Shown here piece after piece: positions 24,021-35,800 of a stretch of 64,000 bases of DNA. Source of the stretch: Strigamia acuminata (taxonomy: Eukaryota; Arthropoda; Chilopoda; Geophilomorpha; Linotaeniidae); NCBI GenBank assembly GCA_949358305.1, contig OX442321.1, positions 1,984,001 through 2,048,000 on the forward strand. Reading direction: 5' to 3'. The position numbers and the translations under genes are program-made. Each line of letters begins with the position of its first letter. Within the stretch, counting starts at the first letter, position 1. The notes beneath the pieces were generated by a model, which had not been told where the DNA came from, did not search any database, and saw only the letters and a program-made list of their open reading frames with translations.

Positions 24021-25157
24021 TCACTGCTGTTTAACATGCGGCCTAACACTGCTCCCTCGGAAATCATACACGATGTAATTAGACCCCGTCCAGAAGGGGT
24101 CCCTCAACCACACGCCCTTGTTAACGAAGCCCAACTGAGGCGTGTTCGAGCGCACGTACGTGGCATCCAAAAAAACAACATCGTACGAATGGTAATCTTC
24201 GTGTCCCGAGTCGACCTCGTCCACTCCCTGCGCCTCTTCGGCGTCGTCCACGTCTCGCCTTCTCCGCATCTCGTGCTCGCCCGATGGGAAATCGTAGGGA
24301 GCCCCGAAGTGCAGTTCCTCGTCGCTGCAAGTGCTGCTCGAGCCCAGGCTAGAGGGCGCTTGGTGCCCGCCCCGCGCGCTTTTGTGGACCTTGTGCGTGA
24401 TGCCGATGATCCGCGGCTTCTGCCAGTCGCCGTAGCTCGCGTCGGACACGGGGCTCGCCGACGGGGTGTACGCCGGACGCCCGAAGAAGGACATGGAAGT
24501 GCCCCGTTCCCGCAGCTTCTGGATCACGTCGGGGGACACCGGACTGCACGCGTTGAGCCAATCGCGCGCTTCCTCCACCTCGTGCTCGACTTGCGGCGGG
24601 AGCGCGAGGCGTCCGGGGAGGGTCCGGCAACGCTCTTCGCGCTCGACGGCCATGCCGGACCCCACGGCGCGTTTCCAGTCGGCGGAAGTGACGCGCACCG
24701 AGACGCTTCGTCCGACATTTTTGCTCGGTTTGGACGGTTTGTGCGAGAGGGTCTCGAAGATGTCTTTGCAGCGACGCACCGTGTTGGGGATTGGGAGCTC
24801 TCCGAGGTTTTGGTCGACTTCCGCTTCCGGTTGAGTGTCTGTTTGGTCGTTGGTGGGGGTCTTGTCGACTATGATGAGGTTGTCGTTGACCAGCAGGTGC
24901 TTGAACTTGCTGTTTCTGTGGTTTTTCGTGTGGAAGTTGGTGTTGAGTGCGTCGACACTTTTGGACTTGGCCAGGCGCTTCTCGAGCCCCGCGAGTCCGG
25001 TGAGCGACGCCTGCGTTTCGGCCTCGAGTTTGCCGAAGTTTGTGATTTCTTTGAGGATGTGCTCGAGACTGGTTCCGCGATGCATCTTGGTGGAGGCCCG
25101 GTGTTTATCGAACGGAAACGCGATCCTGGTGGGCGATTTGGAGCGTAAATCGTACAT
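24021..25157 (-). CDS. Uncharacterised 378-residue protein, single exon
   Basis: I do not recognise this protein. The frame runs 378 codons on the minus strand in a GC- and CpG-rich island that stands out sharply from the AT-rich flanks, as expected for a selected coding exon. The ATG at 25157 is supported by an in-frame TAA twelve bases upstream. Residues 1-60 are basic then mixed, with a plausible short helical stretch (SLEHILKEITNFGKLEAE). The middle is polar and disordered-looking. Around residues 195-225 is a more ordered block, EARDWLNACSPVSPDVIQKL followed by RERGTSMSFFGRPAY. An acidic/arginine-rich patch follows (EMRRRRDVDDAEEA), and a hydrophobic C-terminal block contains VVFLDATYV and NYIVYDFRG. 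No signal peptide or membrane span is evident. It could be an intronless gene or one large exon of a spliced gene. The long plus-strand frame over the same bases (23943-25148) is its antisense shadow. Confidence 0.7.
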   Translation of the reverse strand: MYDLRSKSPTRIAFPFDKHRASTKMHRGTSLEHILKEITNFGKLEAETQASLTGLAGLEKRLAKSKSVDALNTNFHTKNHRNSKFKHLLVNDNLIIVDKTPTNDQTDTQPEAEVDQNLGELPIPNTVRRCKDIFETLSHKPSKPSKNVGRSVSVRVTSADWKRAVGSGMAVEREERCRTLPGRLALPPQVEHEVEEARDWLNACSPVSPDVIQKLRERGTSMSFFGRPAYTPSASPVSDASYGDWQKPRIIGITHKVHKSARGGHQAPSSLGSSSTCSDEELHFGAPYDFPSGEHEMRRRRDVDDAEEAQGVDEVDSGHEDYHSYDVVFLDATYVRSNTPQLGFVNKGVWLRDPFWTGSNYIVYDFRGSSVRPHVKQQ

Positions 25158-25174
25158 TCCGAGTGCTCTTTAAC

Positions 25175-25685
25175 GGCCGGCTGCACGTGGTTTCAATTTT
25201 GGACCTGCGGGGATGAACAAAGAGATGGTAAATGCGTCTGGCATGGAAAATTGCAATGGAGGAAGTGGAAAGTGATGTCATTTTAGGCTTGCGAGAGCTT
25301 TTATTGCGATCGGGTCAAGGAAAACAAGTGGCTGTTTCCTTATGTATTCGACGCAACTGGAGGTTGCAGTTGGGAGGAGGAATTAGGAGTATGAGGTTGC
25401 TTGGTGGGTCGTTGTTCGGGGTACCGCAATTAGAAATTTTTAAGAATTATTTAATGTTTGTAAATTGTGTTTAATAAAATTATCGTATTTTGCGGAGCAT
25501 AGGTGTGAGTGATAGCTTCGCTTGGGAGTCAGTTTAGGCTTTTTTGGGATTTGTTCTATTTAAATGTACGTTTCTGATCAATAAAGTTAGTCTAGTTTAG
25601 ACGATCATCTTACTGGTCAGGAGAACGATTGTTGTTTTGTTAGGCCTAATCTCATTCGTAGTTATTTATAGACAAAGCGGGGTGT
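25175..25685. other. 5' flank of the minus-strand gene
   Basis: GC-rich near 25175-25210, then grading to AT-rich. It is the likely promoter region for the 24021-25157 gene, but I see no TATA element I would defend. Confidence 0.3.
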
Positions 25686-25689
25686 CGGA

Positions 25690-26062
25690 TGTATCGCGAA
25701 AAAAGAAATCGCGAAAAGAACGAATCGCAAAATTCGGGATTTGTTGTTGCAAACAAAAGTAGACGCGAAAAAAGGAATCGCGAAAGAAAAAATCGCGAAA
25801 AAAGAAATCGCGAATCCAAAAAAAAGCGAAATGTTACAAAAAATAGAAGAAAAAAAAACGCGAAATTGAGGAAAAAATCGCGTGCACGCACATTTGTGTT
25901 CTTATGTGTTTTTTTCGCGATTACTTTTTTCGTGCGTGTTCACTTAGCGCCAGTTGGAGTTCGCGCCAGTAGGAGTTTGCGTTAACGCGATTAGCGAATC
26001 CAAAAGTAGCGTTTGCTAATGTCGCTTTTTTTGGATTCGCGATAACTATTTTCGCGATATAT
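25690..26062. repeat. Inverted-repeat element built of AATCGCGAAAA motifs
   Basis: The left end has TATCGCGAAAAAAGAAATCG and the right end the complement, TTTTCGCGATATA. The left third is a run of AATCGCGAAAA-type repeats (25690-25880), and complementary TTCGCGAT and GGATTCGC blocks occupy the right. Open frames here on both strands are by-products of the repeat. Confidence 0.55.
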
Positions 26063-27960
26063 CATGCGCCTCGACAAAGCTAGTGGTAAATTCTCACAAT
26101 AAGACGCACTTTTTTGCGTTGAAAAGTCGACCAAAAATTGGGGTGGGTCTGGCGTAGCGCAAGACTGCAGGAGCTAGGTGTCTGAAAGTTTGGAAATAGT
26201 CAAGAAAGAATGTTAGAAACCCCCAAACTAAGTTTCAGGGATGTGGATTTTTTGATGGTTTGAATTAATGTATAAGTGGGCAATCGGGGAATCGCGTACA
26301 ATTAATTCAGGGATTCCTATGGAAATAAATCGGGGAATTATGAAAATAATAATTAAAAATGAAAGTTAAAGAATTTGTTGTAATAATAACTTTTTCTTAA
26401 GGTCCCACAAAACCTCCAGCCGGCCCAGTAGTTGTGTTTTGTTGGTTTTTGTGGCTAATGTGGGTAGAAAAGAAATTTTGTTGGTTGTTTTTTGTTTTTG
26501 CACGTGCGCAGGAAGTGAGATGAGTTCACAATGACACATCAGGATGTCCTGTTTCCATGGAGACAATTCTATTGCATCTATTCTTGCTTGTTTCCTATGG
26601 AAAGAGGGAGTTTTCCCTCTTGTGACAGGGCAATGACTTTATTTGGAGTTAGGTGGATTGAATTAAGGGTTTAAATTGGGTTTGTGTTTTTATGTTGTTC
26701 TTTTGTTTTTCGATTAGATTGTGGGGATCTGGATGGGGTTTAATTGGATGGTGTGGTGAAGTTGGGGAATCTGTTTAATTTAATTGTAAAAATTTGTATT
26801 TTTTTTTTTTTAAATTTTTTAAGTTAAAATTTAGAATTTCTAATACAAATTAGAAAGAAATTTAATTATTTCTGTGGGTTTTTGAAGAAAAATTTTAATT
26901 TTTTAATTTTATTTTTAGTGAAATTTTGCATTTCTTGGAATTTTTGGAATTTCTTAATTAAAATTTTGAATAATTTTAATGAATTAAAATTCTGGATTTT
27001 TTTATGTAAATTTTAAAAATTACAATTAAAAAAAATTCACAAAACAGATTTAAAATGATCCGATTTCCACCAAAAAAAACAAAACAAAACAAAAATAATT
27101 TTTAAAACAAATCTTCAAATCTTATTAAAATAAGTGTGAATTTCTGGAGCGTTTAATTACTCGGATTAAGAGTCATTGACGCTCCACCGTAGAAGATCTT
27201 ATTGCACGCTCTCTTTAAGCCTTTATGCCAAAAAATAAAAAATAAAAAAAATAAAAAAAAACAACTCAAAATTAAAACAAAATTAAAAAAACCCAAAAAA
27301 CCAAAAATCTAACATTTTTTTTTGCTCCTACCTCTCACGGCGCTTCAACTAAACCAATCACACAACGAATAAATCCAAAATAACCGACATATGTTTTGAG
27401 TGCATTATCGTGTGTTGTTTGGCTCGTGCCACGCTTAAATCTGCTGCTGTTTATAGAAGAAACGACAATCGAGTGTAATGTGAGTTATATTGACGTCACT
27501 ACCGGTTAAATGGGGGTCAGCGATGAATTGAATGGCAGCTGTTAAAGAACAGGTAAAAAGAGAATATCCAAGAAGGTTGAGGTGAAGCCGACCCAACATA
27601 ATGTTATCTGTGTTTTGTTTTATTTTTATTTCGGTTTCCAGGTCAAATGTGGTGTTTATTCACTTCCCACCCTCATAATCAATTAGAATAATTTAATTTT
27701 GTGAGATAATTTTTTTTTTTTTAGTTTTTTAAATTTTTTAAATTAATTTTTTTTTTTAGTTTTTTAATTTAGTGTGTTGGGTTGGTATATACCGGTTGAA
27801 TGAGGATTTGAGCTATTAAGTGAAGGAAAAGTGTTGCAAAAGCCAGTTTCTTTTATTTTATTATGTAAAGCGGAGAGTAAATATGTCATTTGGCGTGCAG
27901 CTTTTGTGGCAACTTGTTTGGGAGTCGTCATCATCATCAGTGGTGTCCTTGGTGAAATTC
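26063..27960. other. Non-coding AT-rich stretch
   Basis: Contains an AAGACGCACTTTTTT motif at about 26093 that resembles sequence just upstream of the pogo-like ORF (about 62128), and long A- or T-rich runs (26805-27120, 27235-27320, 27710-27775). A CTGGAGCG/CGCTCCAC inverted pair lies at about 27146 and 27180. No gene is supported. Confidence 0.4.
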
Positions 27961-27973
27961 CTTCCTCTTTAAA

Positions 27974-28080
27974 TATGTCAATAAGGAGGAGAAGATGGTC
28001 TAGCCTTTGGGTTAGGAATAAATTGGGGGAAACTTATTTGTTTGATGATTATCTTTTATCTGATCTGCCCAATTTTTGGA
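27974..28080 (+). pseudogene. Possible PIF/Harbinger transposase N-terminal fragment
   Basis: A stretch inside a 108-codon frame encodes RRRRWSSLWVRNKLGE, then a LLSDLPNFW segment. The arginine cluster, W-x(3)-W-hydrophobic-R and later NF/NFW are reminiscent of the N-terminal region of Harbinger (DDE_4) transposases. It is too short to be sure, and no catalytic domain follows because the sequence runs straight into a minisatellite. Confidence 0.22.
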
Positions 28081-28135
28081 CAGTTTTTGGAGGGACTTGT
28101 GAGAAACAATTTTGGTCTTGGAATTTTTTGTGCAG

Positions 28136-28700
28136 AAATTTTTGGTATTTTATTTAGAAGTTTCTGGAATTATGTGCAGAAGTTTGTGGTATTTTATTTT
28201 ATTTAGAAGTTTCTGGAATTTTGTGCAGGAGTTTGTGGTATTTTATTGAATTTAGAAGTTTCTGGAATTTTGTGCAGGAGTTTCTGGAATTTTGAGCAAA
28301 ATTTTCTGGAATTTTGGGCAAAATTTTCTGGAATTTTTTCACAAGTTTTTGGAATTTTTTCCCAATTTTCATCAATTTTTTCACATTTTTCTGCAAAATT
28401 TTCAGTTTTCTTCAAAATTTTCACATTTTTTTGCAAAATTTTTCACATTTTTCTGCTAAATTTTCACATTTTTCTGCAAAATTTTCACATTTTTCTACAA
28501 AATTTTCACATTTTTCTACAAAATTTTCACATTTTTCTGCAAAATTTTCACATTTTTCTACAAAATTTTCACATTTTTCTACAAAATTTTCACATTTTTC
28601 TGCAAAATTTTCACATTTTTCTGCAAAATTTTCACATTTTTCTGCAAAATCCTAATAATTTTTGTGCAAATGTTTTACAATTTTCTGCAAATTTTTTATA
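28136..28700. repeat. Minisatellite: TTTCTGGAATTTTG block then 21-bp units
   Basis: About 28136-28370 is made of variants of AGTTTCTGGAATTTTGTGCA. From about 28377 to 28655 a 21-bp unit (CACATTTTTCTGCAAAATTTT, with CTACAAA variants) is repeated about 13 times. Because 21 is divisible by three, both main plus-strand frames stay open; the predicted heptapeptide repeat is an artefact. Confidence 0.9.
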
Positions 28701-30370
28701 ATTTTCTGGTAATTTTTTCACTTTTTCCTGGATTTTTTTCACATTTTTAAGGAATTTCATCAAAAAATTTCGAAATTTTCTCCAAATTTAGTTGAAAAAT
28801 GTGGTATCACATTTGCTACCCTCATTTAATTGAATGAAAGCATCTTCTTATCAGCAATACTCGAGAATTCTTTCTCAATATTGCTGAATCAGGTTCAAAG
28901 ACTTCATCACGGACTAAGACCACCATTTAATTTCTTTTAAACGTTGTAAAATTAATTGACCATTTAATCACTGCTTCTCTTTTAAACTCATTTGATTTAA
29001 ATAGAAATAACTCACGTGAACAAACTCCATGTTCGACTCAAACAACCTCAAAAATCCATGTCCCACATTTAATATATTTATATTTATAAGAACCTTGTTT
29101 GACTATACATGAGTTTTATTAATTATTTACATTCAATTTTAAAGATAAGGAGCTCATAAATGCACACAAGGATAATGCTGTTAAAATCAAATGAATTTTT
29201 AATTTTAAATTCAAAAAAAAATTAATTTAGGCCTAAATTTGAAAAATCAAAAAAAATTAATTCTTAGGCCTAAATTTGAAAATTAAAAGTATAAAATTAC
29301 GTAAAACAAATAAATGGATTTTATATTTTAAATTCGTAATAATGATGTAAGCGATACCAACGTTTAATTACCAACACAAGGCTCAATTTTCCAATACAAA
29401 AAGAAAAATAATAAATATATATATATAAATAAAAAAAAAAATAATGTTGCAATAATATTACGATAGTGATAATTATATTTCTAAGAGATTTCCCCCATTA
29501 ATAAACACGACCTTGTTCCTTTAACATTTCATTCATCCATGCAGGAAATTATCGATTCAAAACGAATTCATTAAAAATAAAATAAATAATAAAATCCACA
29601 AAAAAAAAAATATTTTTTATAAATATATATATAAAAATAAAAACCCAAAAAATAAAAATCGATGATTTTCTTACCTCCAATTGCAAACCATCGAGGAAAA
29701 AACGAATAAAACAAAAAAGCGAAAAAATAAAAACTCCCGGTTGGACTTCCCTGCACGACTCGCGCATCAATTGAAAAACTCCCAGGAGAGACAACCGTTG
29801 GTAGACGGTTGGTTTAGTCTGTTCTACCTCTATTCACTGCTGGTATATACGACTCGTGCCGAGAGGAAGTGATGCGAGCCACACCTGACCCAGGGCGGGC
29901 CCTCGAAATTCTGCCCGCGGCCAGCACACGTGAAAAGGAACGGCCCAATGGTCGCTGCACTTCCTCCCACCTGGTCTTTGGTGTGGTGTGATAAATAGAT
30001 GCAAGAGTGCCCTATCCACGCTCTGCACATGTGTTTTGCAGGTTTTTTTGTTGGTGCTAATAAATTGGCTTTTTGTTGGGGGGTGGGGTGGGGTGGGGTG
30101 TGGTACTGGCTACATTTCATCAAAATTTTTTTTTATGGGGATTGTTTATTAATATTATGGGGAAAGGTTGTTTGTTGTGTGGAATTTTTGGTTGCAGGGT
30201 TAGTTGCTCTTGGGTGGTGGCGGGGTTTGGTTGAAAAGTATTTTATTTCTGCTCTGAAAAGGAGGAGATTCAAGCACGACATATTATGTAATGAATGTAA
30301 AATTGGTTGTGTAAAATGTATTTGAAATGATGAGTAATGTAAAGCACGAGCTGACAATAATAAGAAATAA
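28701..30370. other. Non-coding AT-rich stretch
   Basis: Contains a roughly 50-bp direct duplication with TTAGGCCTAAATTTGAAAA at about 29225 and 29266, TA-rich microsatellites (29415-29445, 29620-29640), a GC-rich patch at 29870-29990 and a GGGGTGGGGTGG run at about 30080. No gene is supported. Confidence 0.4.
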
Positions 30371-30379
30371 TGAGATATA

Positions 30380-31165
30380 TCGTGCTGCTTCATTTAAACG
30401 CCCGGATTCATTCAAACGTCGGGCCGGTTTTAACGCCGGGTGCCTTTGCTGTTTGTGATCACTTATTAGCTCAATGGGAAGTGTAGATAATTGCAAAATA
30501 TAAAAATAAAAATTTATTTCCAAAAAAAATTTTTTTTTGCTACATTGTTTTCCCGATAACTTATTTTTGACTATTTTTCTGGTTAAACGCATGGCTCGAA
30601 TAAACGCCTGGTATCAAATTAATGCTGAAAAGTTAGTGATTGCCTAAATGGAAATCAATAGCGCAACTATCTATGAGGTTTGATCTGTCTGACCTTTATT
30701 GAAAACATAACAACAAGTTTTTGATGGAAAGTTTTTTATTATTTATTTTTTTTAGTTTGGAAAATTAATTTTGAAAATGCAGAAAGAAAAATAATTGGTC
30801 AGAAATTGAGAAAAAGTGGATATTTTGTGGAAAATGGAGGGGAAAATGAACATTTGGTCATAAATTGAGGAAAGAAATGGATATTTGTAATGAATTGAGG
30901 GGAAATGGATATTTGATCATTTAATGGAGGAAAAAAAATGGATATTTGGTCATAAGTGGAGGGGAAAAAGTAATTGGTCGAAAATTGAGAAAAAAAATTA
31001 ATAATTGGTCAAAAATTGGTCAAAATGGAGAAAAAAATGAATAATTGGTCAAGAATGGATATTTTGTTAAAAATGGAGATGAAAATTGAAAAAATAATTT
31101 GACATTTTGTCCTAAATGGAAGAAAAATAATGAATATTTTGTCAAAAATGGGGTGTGGGGCAGGA
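30380..31165. repeat. Transposon fragment followed by a degenerate minisatellite
   Basis: About 30385-30615 has AAACGCCCGGATTCATT and GAATAAACGCCTGG, related to GAATAAACGCCAGGGCG at 35187. About 30770-31160 is a degenerate array of roughly 30-bp units of the type GGAAAAATGGATATTTGGTC with ATAAATTGAGG. The open frames over it are repeat artefacts. Confidence 0.55.
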
Positions 31166-31655
31166 GGGAATTGATACATTTTTAAAATCCCTGTCATTAT
31201 GCTAAGAAATGAATTTGAAAAATGAGAAAAATGTTTCTAGCGCTGAAAAAAAAAATAGACATATGTGATTAATGAAACAGACTATGGCGCTCTACATATT
31301 TGTTCATCTTTAAGGAACCTCATTATTTTTAACTCCGAAATCCAAATTTCTTTTTTCTCTCTCCATCCATCCATCCATTCACTTTCCCATAAATAAAACA
31401 AAATACAAAACGTCACACCAACCAATTTAAAATTCAAATTTCCAGCAGCGAATTAATTGCAAAATAAATAATACGCTAACAACAAAAAATACAAGTTGGC
31501 CAATCGCTATTGAATTTGTTTTCTTTCCATTTCCGCTTCCAAACTGATCCGTATCTCTATCTCGTTTTGCAATACCCAACCAAACGTCCTCTTTTTCCAC
31601 TCGACCAACTCCAACTCTCGATTTCATCTCTTTCTCGTGTTGATGTGCAACCACA

Positions 31656-32754
31656 ATGGCGGCCATTTTAATAGCGCACTACGGCGCTTTCGCATTGCGA
31701 TTGCACAATTGGAAGGAAGGCCATCGACGATTCTCGGTATTAGGTTGAAATAAATGTGTATTTATTTATTTTTAAACGTATTTTTGTGCTAATGGTGTTA
31801 GAGGGTCAATTTCTTAATTACTTTCCATGTCATTTGTAATGACGGGTCTCGAGTCGACACGTCCTTATTGTCCGGTTTCAAGGTGAAATTACAAATTAGA
31901 TGTAAACTAGATAGTTTCGAGAGCGTGAATCTTCAGTGGCCACTGGGTACTGGGCTTGTTCATTTAAAGGGTATAAGTTGTTCAACGAAAATGGAAAACA
32001 AAAAATCAATTAATTTTTTACATTGGGTAAATTAGCCTAAAATAACGGTAAAATTTAAGATTTCGTCAAATAATCAATTAATCATCAAAATCTTGTCTGG
32101 GCCAAGATTTCGGATTTTGAAATCCATGAAATCTCATGAAATCTTGCAAATTGTCTCGGAAATCGTAGCAAAACCAAGGAAATTTTTACAAAAATTTTGA
32201 GTAAATCTTCGAAATCTTTGAAATTCTGGAAATCCATAAAATCTTAAAAATGGTTTCGCTAATTATAGCTAAATCCAGCAAAATTTTTAAAGAAATCTGC
32301 CTGAAATCTTGAGAAATCTTCAAATCCATAGCAAATCCCTGAAATCTTTAGTAAATCTTCAAATCCACAGCAAATCCCTGAAATCTTAAGTAAATCTTCA
32401 AGATCTTATAAATTGCCCGGCAAATTGTAGCAAAATTTTCTGGAAATCCACCTAAAATCTTGAAATCCTCAAGATTTAACAGGATTTCAAAATCCTATCC
32501 CCTCATCCACACCAAAATAAAAATATCTCGTTCAGTGATGTCTGGAAAATCCAGGAAAACCAGACAATATAAATCCACAACACAAAATTACCAAAGCCTA
32601 TCTAAAAAAAATACATACACTTTTAAATTAAATATATATTAATCATTAGTTGTGGGCAGTGTTGTTTAATTAACGTTTCCAATGCAGTTTTTTCCGCTTT
32701 TTCTTTCGTCGTTTCGTTTTTGAAAATCCGATCTTTCGTTCTCGAGATACTTAT

Positions 32755-32811
<57 letters not shown>

Positions 32812-35800
32812 TTTCATGTCAGAGGTGACAATCTCCTTCAAACGTGGTTTACCAGTCATTACGGTTCCACTGCCGTCCCGTAGAGAAAAATGTCGCTTCA
32901 CATTGAGGCCCGTAAGTCACACGGTCGGTGATTTCCTACAAGAAGTCCGCAACGAGGACAAAGGAATCGACAGGATAGGGTTACACACAACAGGTACGCT
33001 CGAAAATCGTCATTTCATTGAAATTCATTGAAATTTATTCAGTCGATATGCATTATTTCAGATGGTGTGCGAATAGCTTCCTCGTCGAGCATCGAATCAC
33101 TGGTGCAAGACGATTTCCAACTTGTACTTAATGACGTGGTCTACCACGTGACTCCGCCTGCGATGGGTAAGCGATAAGCGAGCGCACGCCGGATTAGATT
33201 TGATTTCAAGTAATTTATTTGAATCTTCTCCTCAGACAGGTTGACGCATGAAGAACTCGAGCGATTATCGGATGTGAGGAAGTTAGTTTATGCTCTGTTC
33301 GAAGCCTTACACGTGGACGAGCATCAGTTGGGAAAAGAAAGAGAATTGCACTCTCAACTCGAAGCGCTCAAAGTCGAGTTGGAGCCGTTGGAAAAGGTAT
33401 GCAGTGCGCGCTAGTGGCCGCGTGCCGAAACACGAGCCTTATTTATATTGAAGCGTTGTTGTTGTAGCGCCCATCTTGCATCCGTAAAGTAATTTAGACT
33501 GCACAGCATTTGAAACGGCATATTTAACGTGAATTTAATGCGTCTTATGATAAGTTTGCACGCATGCGTTGCGCATCTATTCTGCTTCGTTCACCACAGA
33601 CCTAAATACTGTGGACTGCGCGCTGCAAATGGCGCCCAGCTTGTGAGAGGAGGAAGCATTGTTGGGACGAAGTGACGTTATGAATGGGTTCTAACTTCCT
33701 TTTTTGCGTTTACTCCACCAATTTCAACCTTATATTTTGTTTTTCTCTTGTTTTTTGCATCTTTTTTTTTCTTAGTTATATTTAAATAAATGCATCTGGG
33801 ATTGTGACTTGTCACAAGTCAAAACCATGCAGTATTTGCTAACCATTGACAGGAAGTGAACAAGATTTTGGTGTTACCACGAACTGTAAACAGACGCTTC
33901 TTACCCACAATATCTCAGTTTGCAGTCTAGTGTATTTAGGTCTGTGTTATAATGCATGAATGCACATTCACATGCGTTTTCAAAATGCCAGCGCCCATTA
34001 ACAATGACATGAAAACTGATTGTTCCGATAAGCGGCCGATCTGTAGCGCTCGATTTTCTTAAAAAAATTTAGTACAAAAGATTTGAGAAATAGTCATTTT
34101 TTGACTAAACAAATGTTGCTCTACAAGTTTACAATTGGAAATTTCTGTCTATCTCTAACGGTTTCCGAGATAATTTCCCAATGACCTTGAAGGAACATCC
34201 CAAGGTCAAATTTCGGGTCACTAAAAGATTGCCCCACCCAACTTTAATACTTTACCATCATTAGATCAGATGAATTGTCAGCACTTTCAGAAATATTTAC
34301 TATAGTGATAGACTTTTTGTTCACCCTGTATATCTATATATCAGCGACACTGCAATCGCAGACGAACTTTCGCGCGAGGTGCCGAGGCTAACTATAGCGC
34401 TTCAGAGCTCGAATGTCTCGGCGTGATTATTAGACCTAATATTAGGGTTAATAATGCTGAATAACAACTGGAATTAGAAAATCGTCTGCGCAGAATGGGA
34501 TGCGCAGTGCGAATTTAGCATCAAGATACCGCACGCAAACTGTAGTTTTGAATGCGGCTTTTGTATTTTCTAAATCAAATTCCAAAAGAGGGCATAAATT
34601 TTAGATTGTTTCATGATCGCGGACTTTGACTCGACTCGCAATGTTAACTGCGGGTATTGAGGTGAAAATCAATATTGTAAATATCAATTTAGTAGCGAGT
34701 GGATTTTTTTATGTTCAATATTCCAATACGATGTCGACTTGAGATCGGATTACACGATTACGAAACTCGGTTGTTTGCATCAGAATTGCGTTCTTCTTAG
34801 CTCAATATGTTGATTCTATTGTTTACGTTTTATTTTGTAGAAAAAGATTGAGTTGGCCGAACAAGCTAATCGTCGAACTAATTTAATGTCGTGGGTCGGA
34901 CTCGGACTAATGGCCAGTCAGTTTGGAGTTTTAGCGAGACTCACGTGGTGGGAATATTCATGGGATATCATGGAGCCCGTCACGTATTTTGTCACTTACG
35001 GAACAACAATGGCTGCCTACGCCTACTACGTTCTAACTAAACAGGTAAGCGAGAGTGCGATTGAAAGGTTTAGGATTTTTGTCTGGAGAGAAAAATTTAG
35101 TACCGGATTTCCGCAATTTATAAGAGCTGCTCTTCTTGTGTGATTGAAACGGAAAACGAAACAAAATGAACATACAGTTCTGCTTCGAATAAACGCCAGG
35201 GCGTTTATTAATTTTCCAGATCCGACTGTTAAAATTTTACCTCAAAATGTTAAATTTTTATTTCAAAATGTTCAATTTTCACTTCAAAAATTCAATTTTC
35301 ACCTCAAAAATTCAATTTTCACCTCAAAAATTCAATTTTCAACTAAAAAAATTCAATTTTTACATCAAAAAATTCAATTTTTGCCTAAAAAAAATTCAAT
35401 TTTTACCTCAAGAATTTAATTTTCACCTCAAGAATTCAATTTTCAACTAAAAAAATTCAATTTTTACTTCAAAAAATTCAATTTTTGCCGAAAAACATTC
35501 AATTTTTGCCGAAAAACATTCAATTTTTGCCGAAAAACATTCAATTTTTGCCGAAAAACATTCAATTTTTGCCGAAAAACATTCAATTTTTGCCTAAAAA
35601 AATTCGATTTCACCCATAATATCAATTTTCTTCAAACAAATTCCAATTTTTTTTTTTTATCGAAAATCAATTTTTTCGACTTAAGGTGTCACAACCACTC
35701 AAACACAGGCCCCAATAACCATTAAAAAAAACCGTTTCCTCGCTTTCACATTTAAAAAAGAAACTAATCTCTGACTTTGATTCTCTCTTTTAGGAATACA

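Noticed and set aside
23943-25148. A 401-codon plus-strand frame opposite the uncharacterised gene.
   Set aside because: It is the antisense of the minus-strand frame in GC-rich DNA; the minus strand has the upstream stop, sensible composition and no Val/Arg/Gly bias, so it is the likelier gene.
28246-28701. A 151-codon frame of HIFLQNF heptapeptides.
   Set aside because: A 21-bp minisatellite keeps its frames open; two frames give equally long products.
34853-35143. A free-standing 96-codon membrane protein starting [10 protein letters not shown].
   Set aside because: It is MCU exon 5 read into its intron; upstream exons join in frame at 34841.
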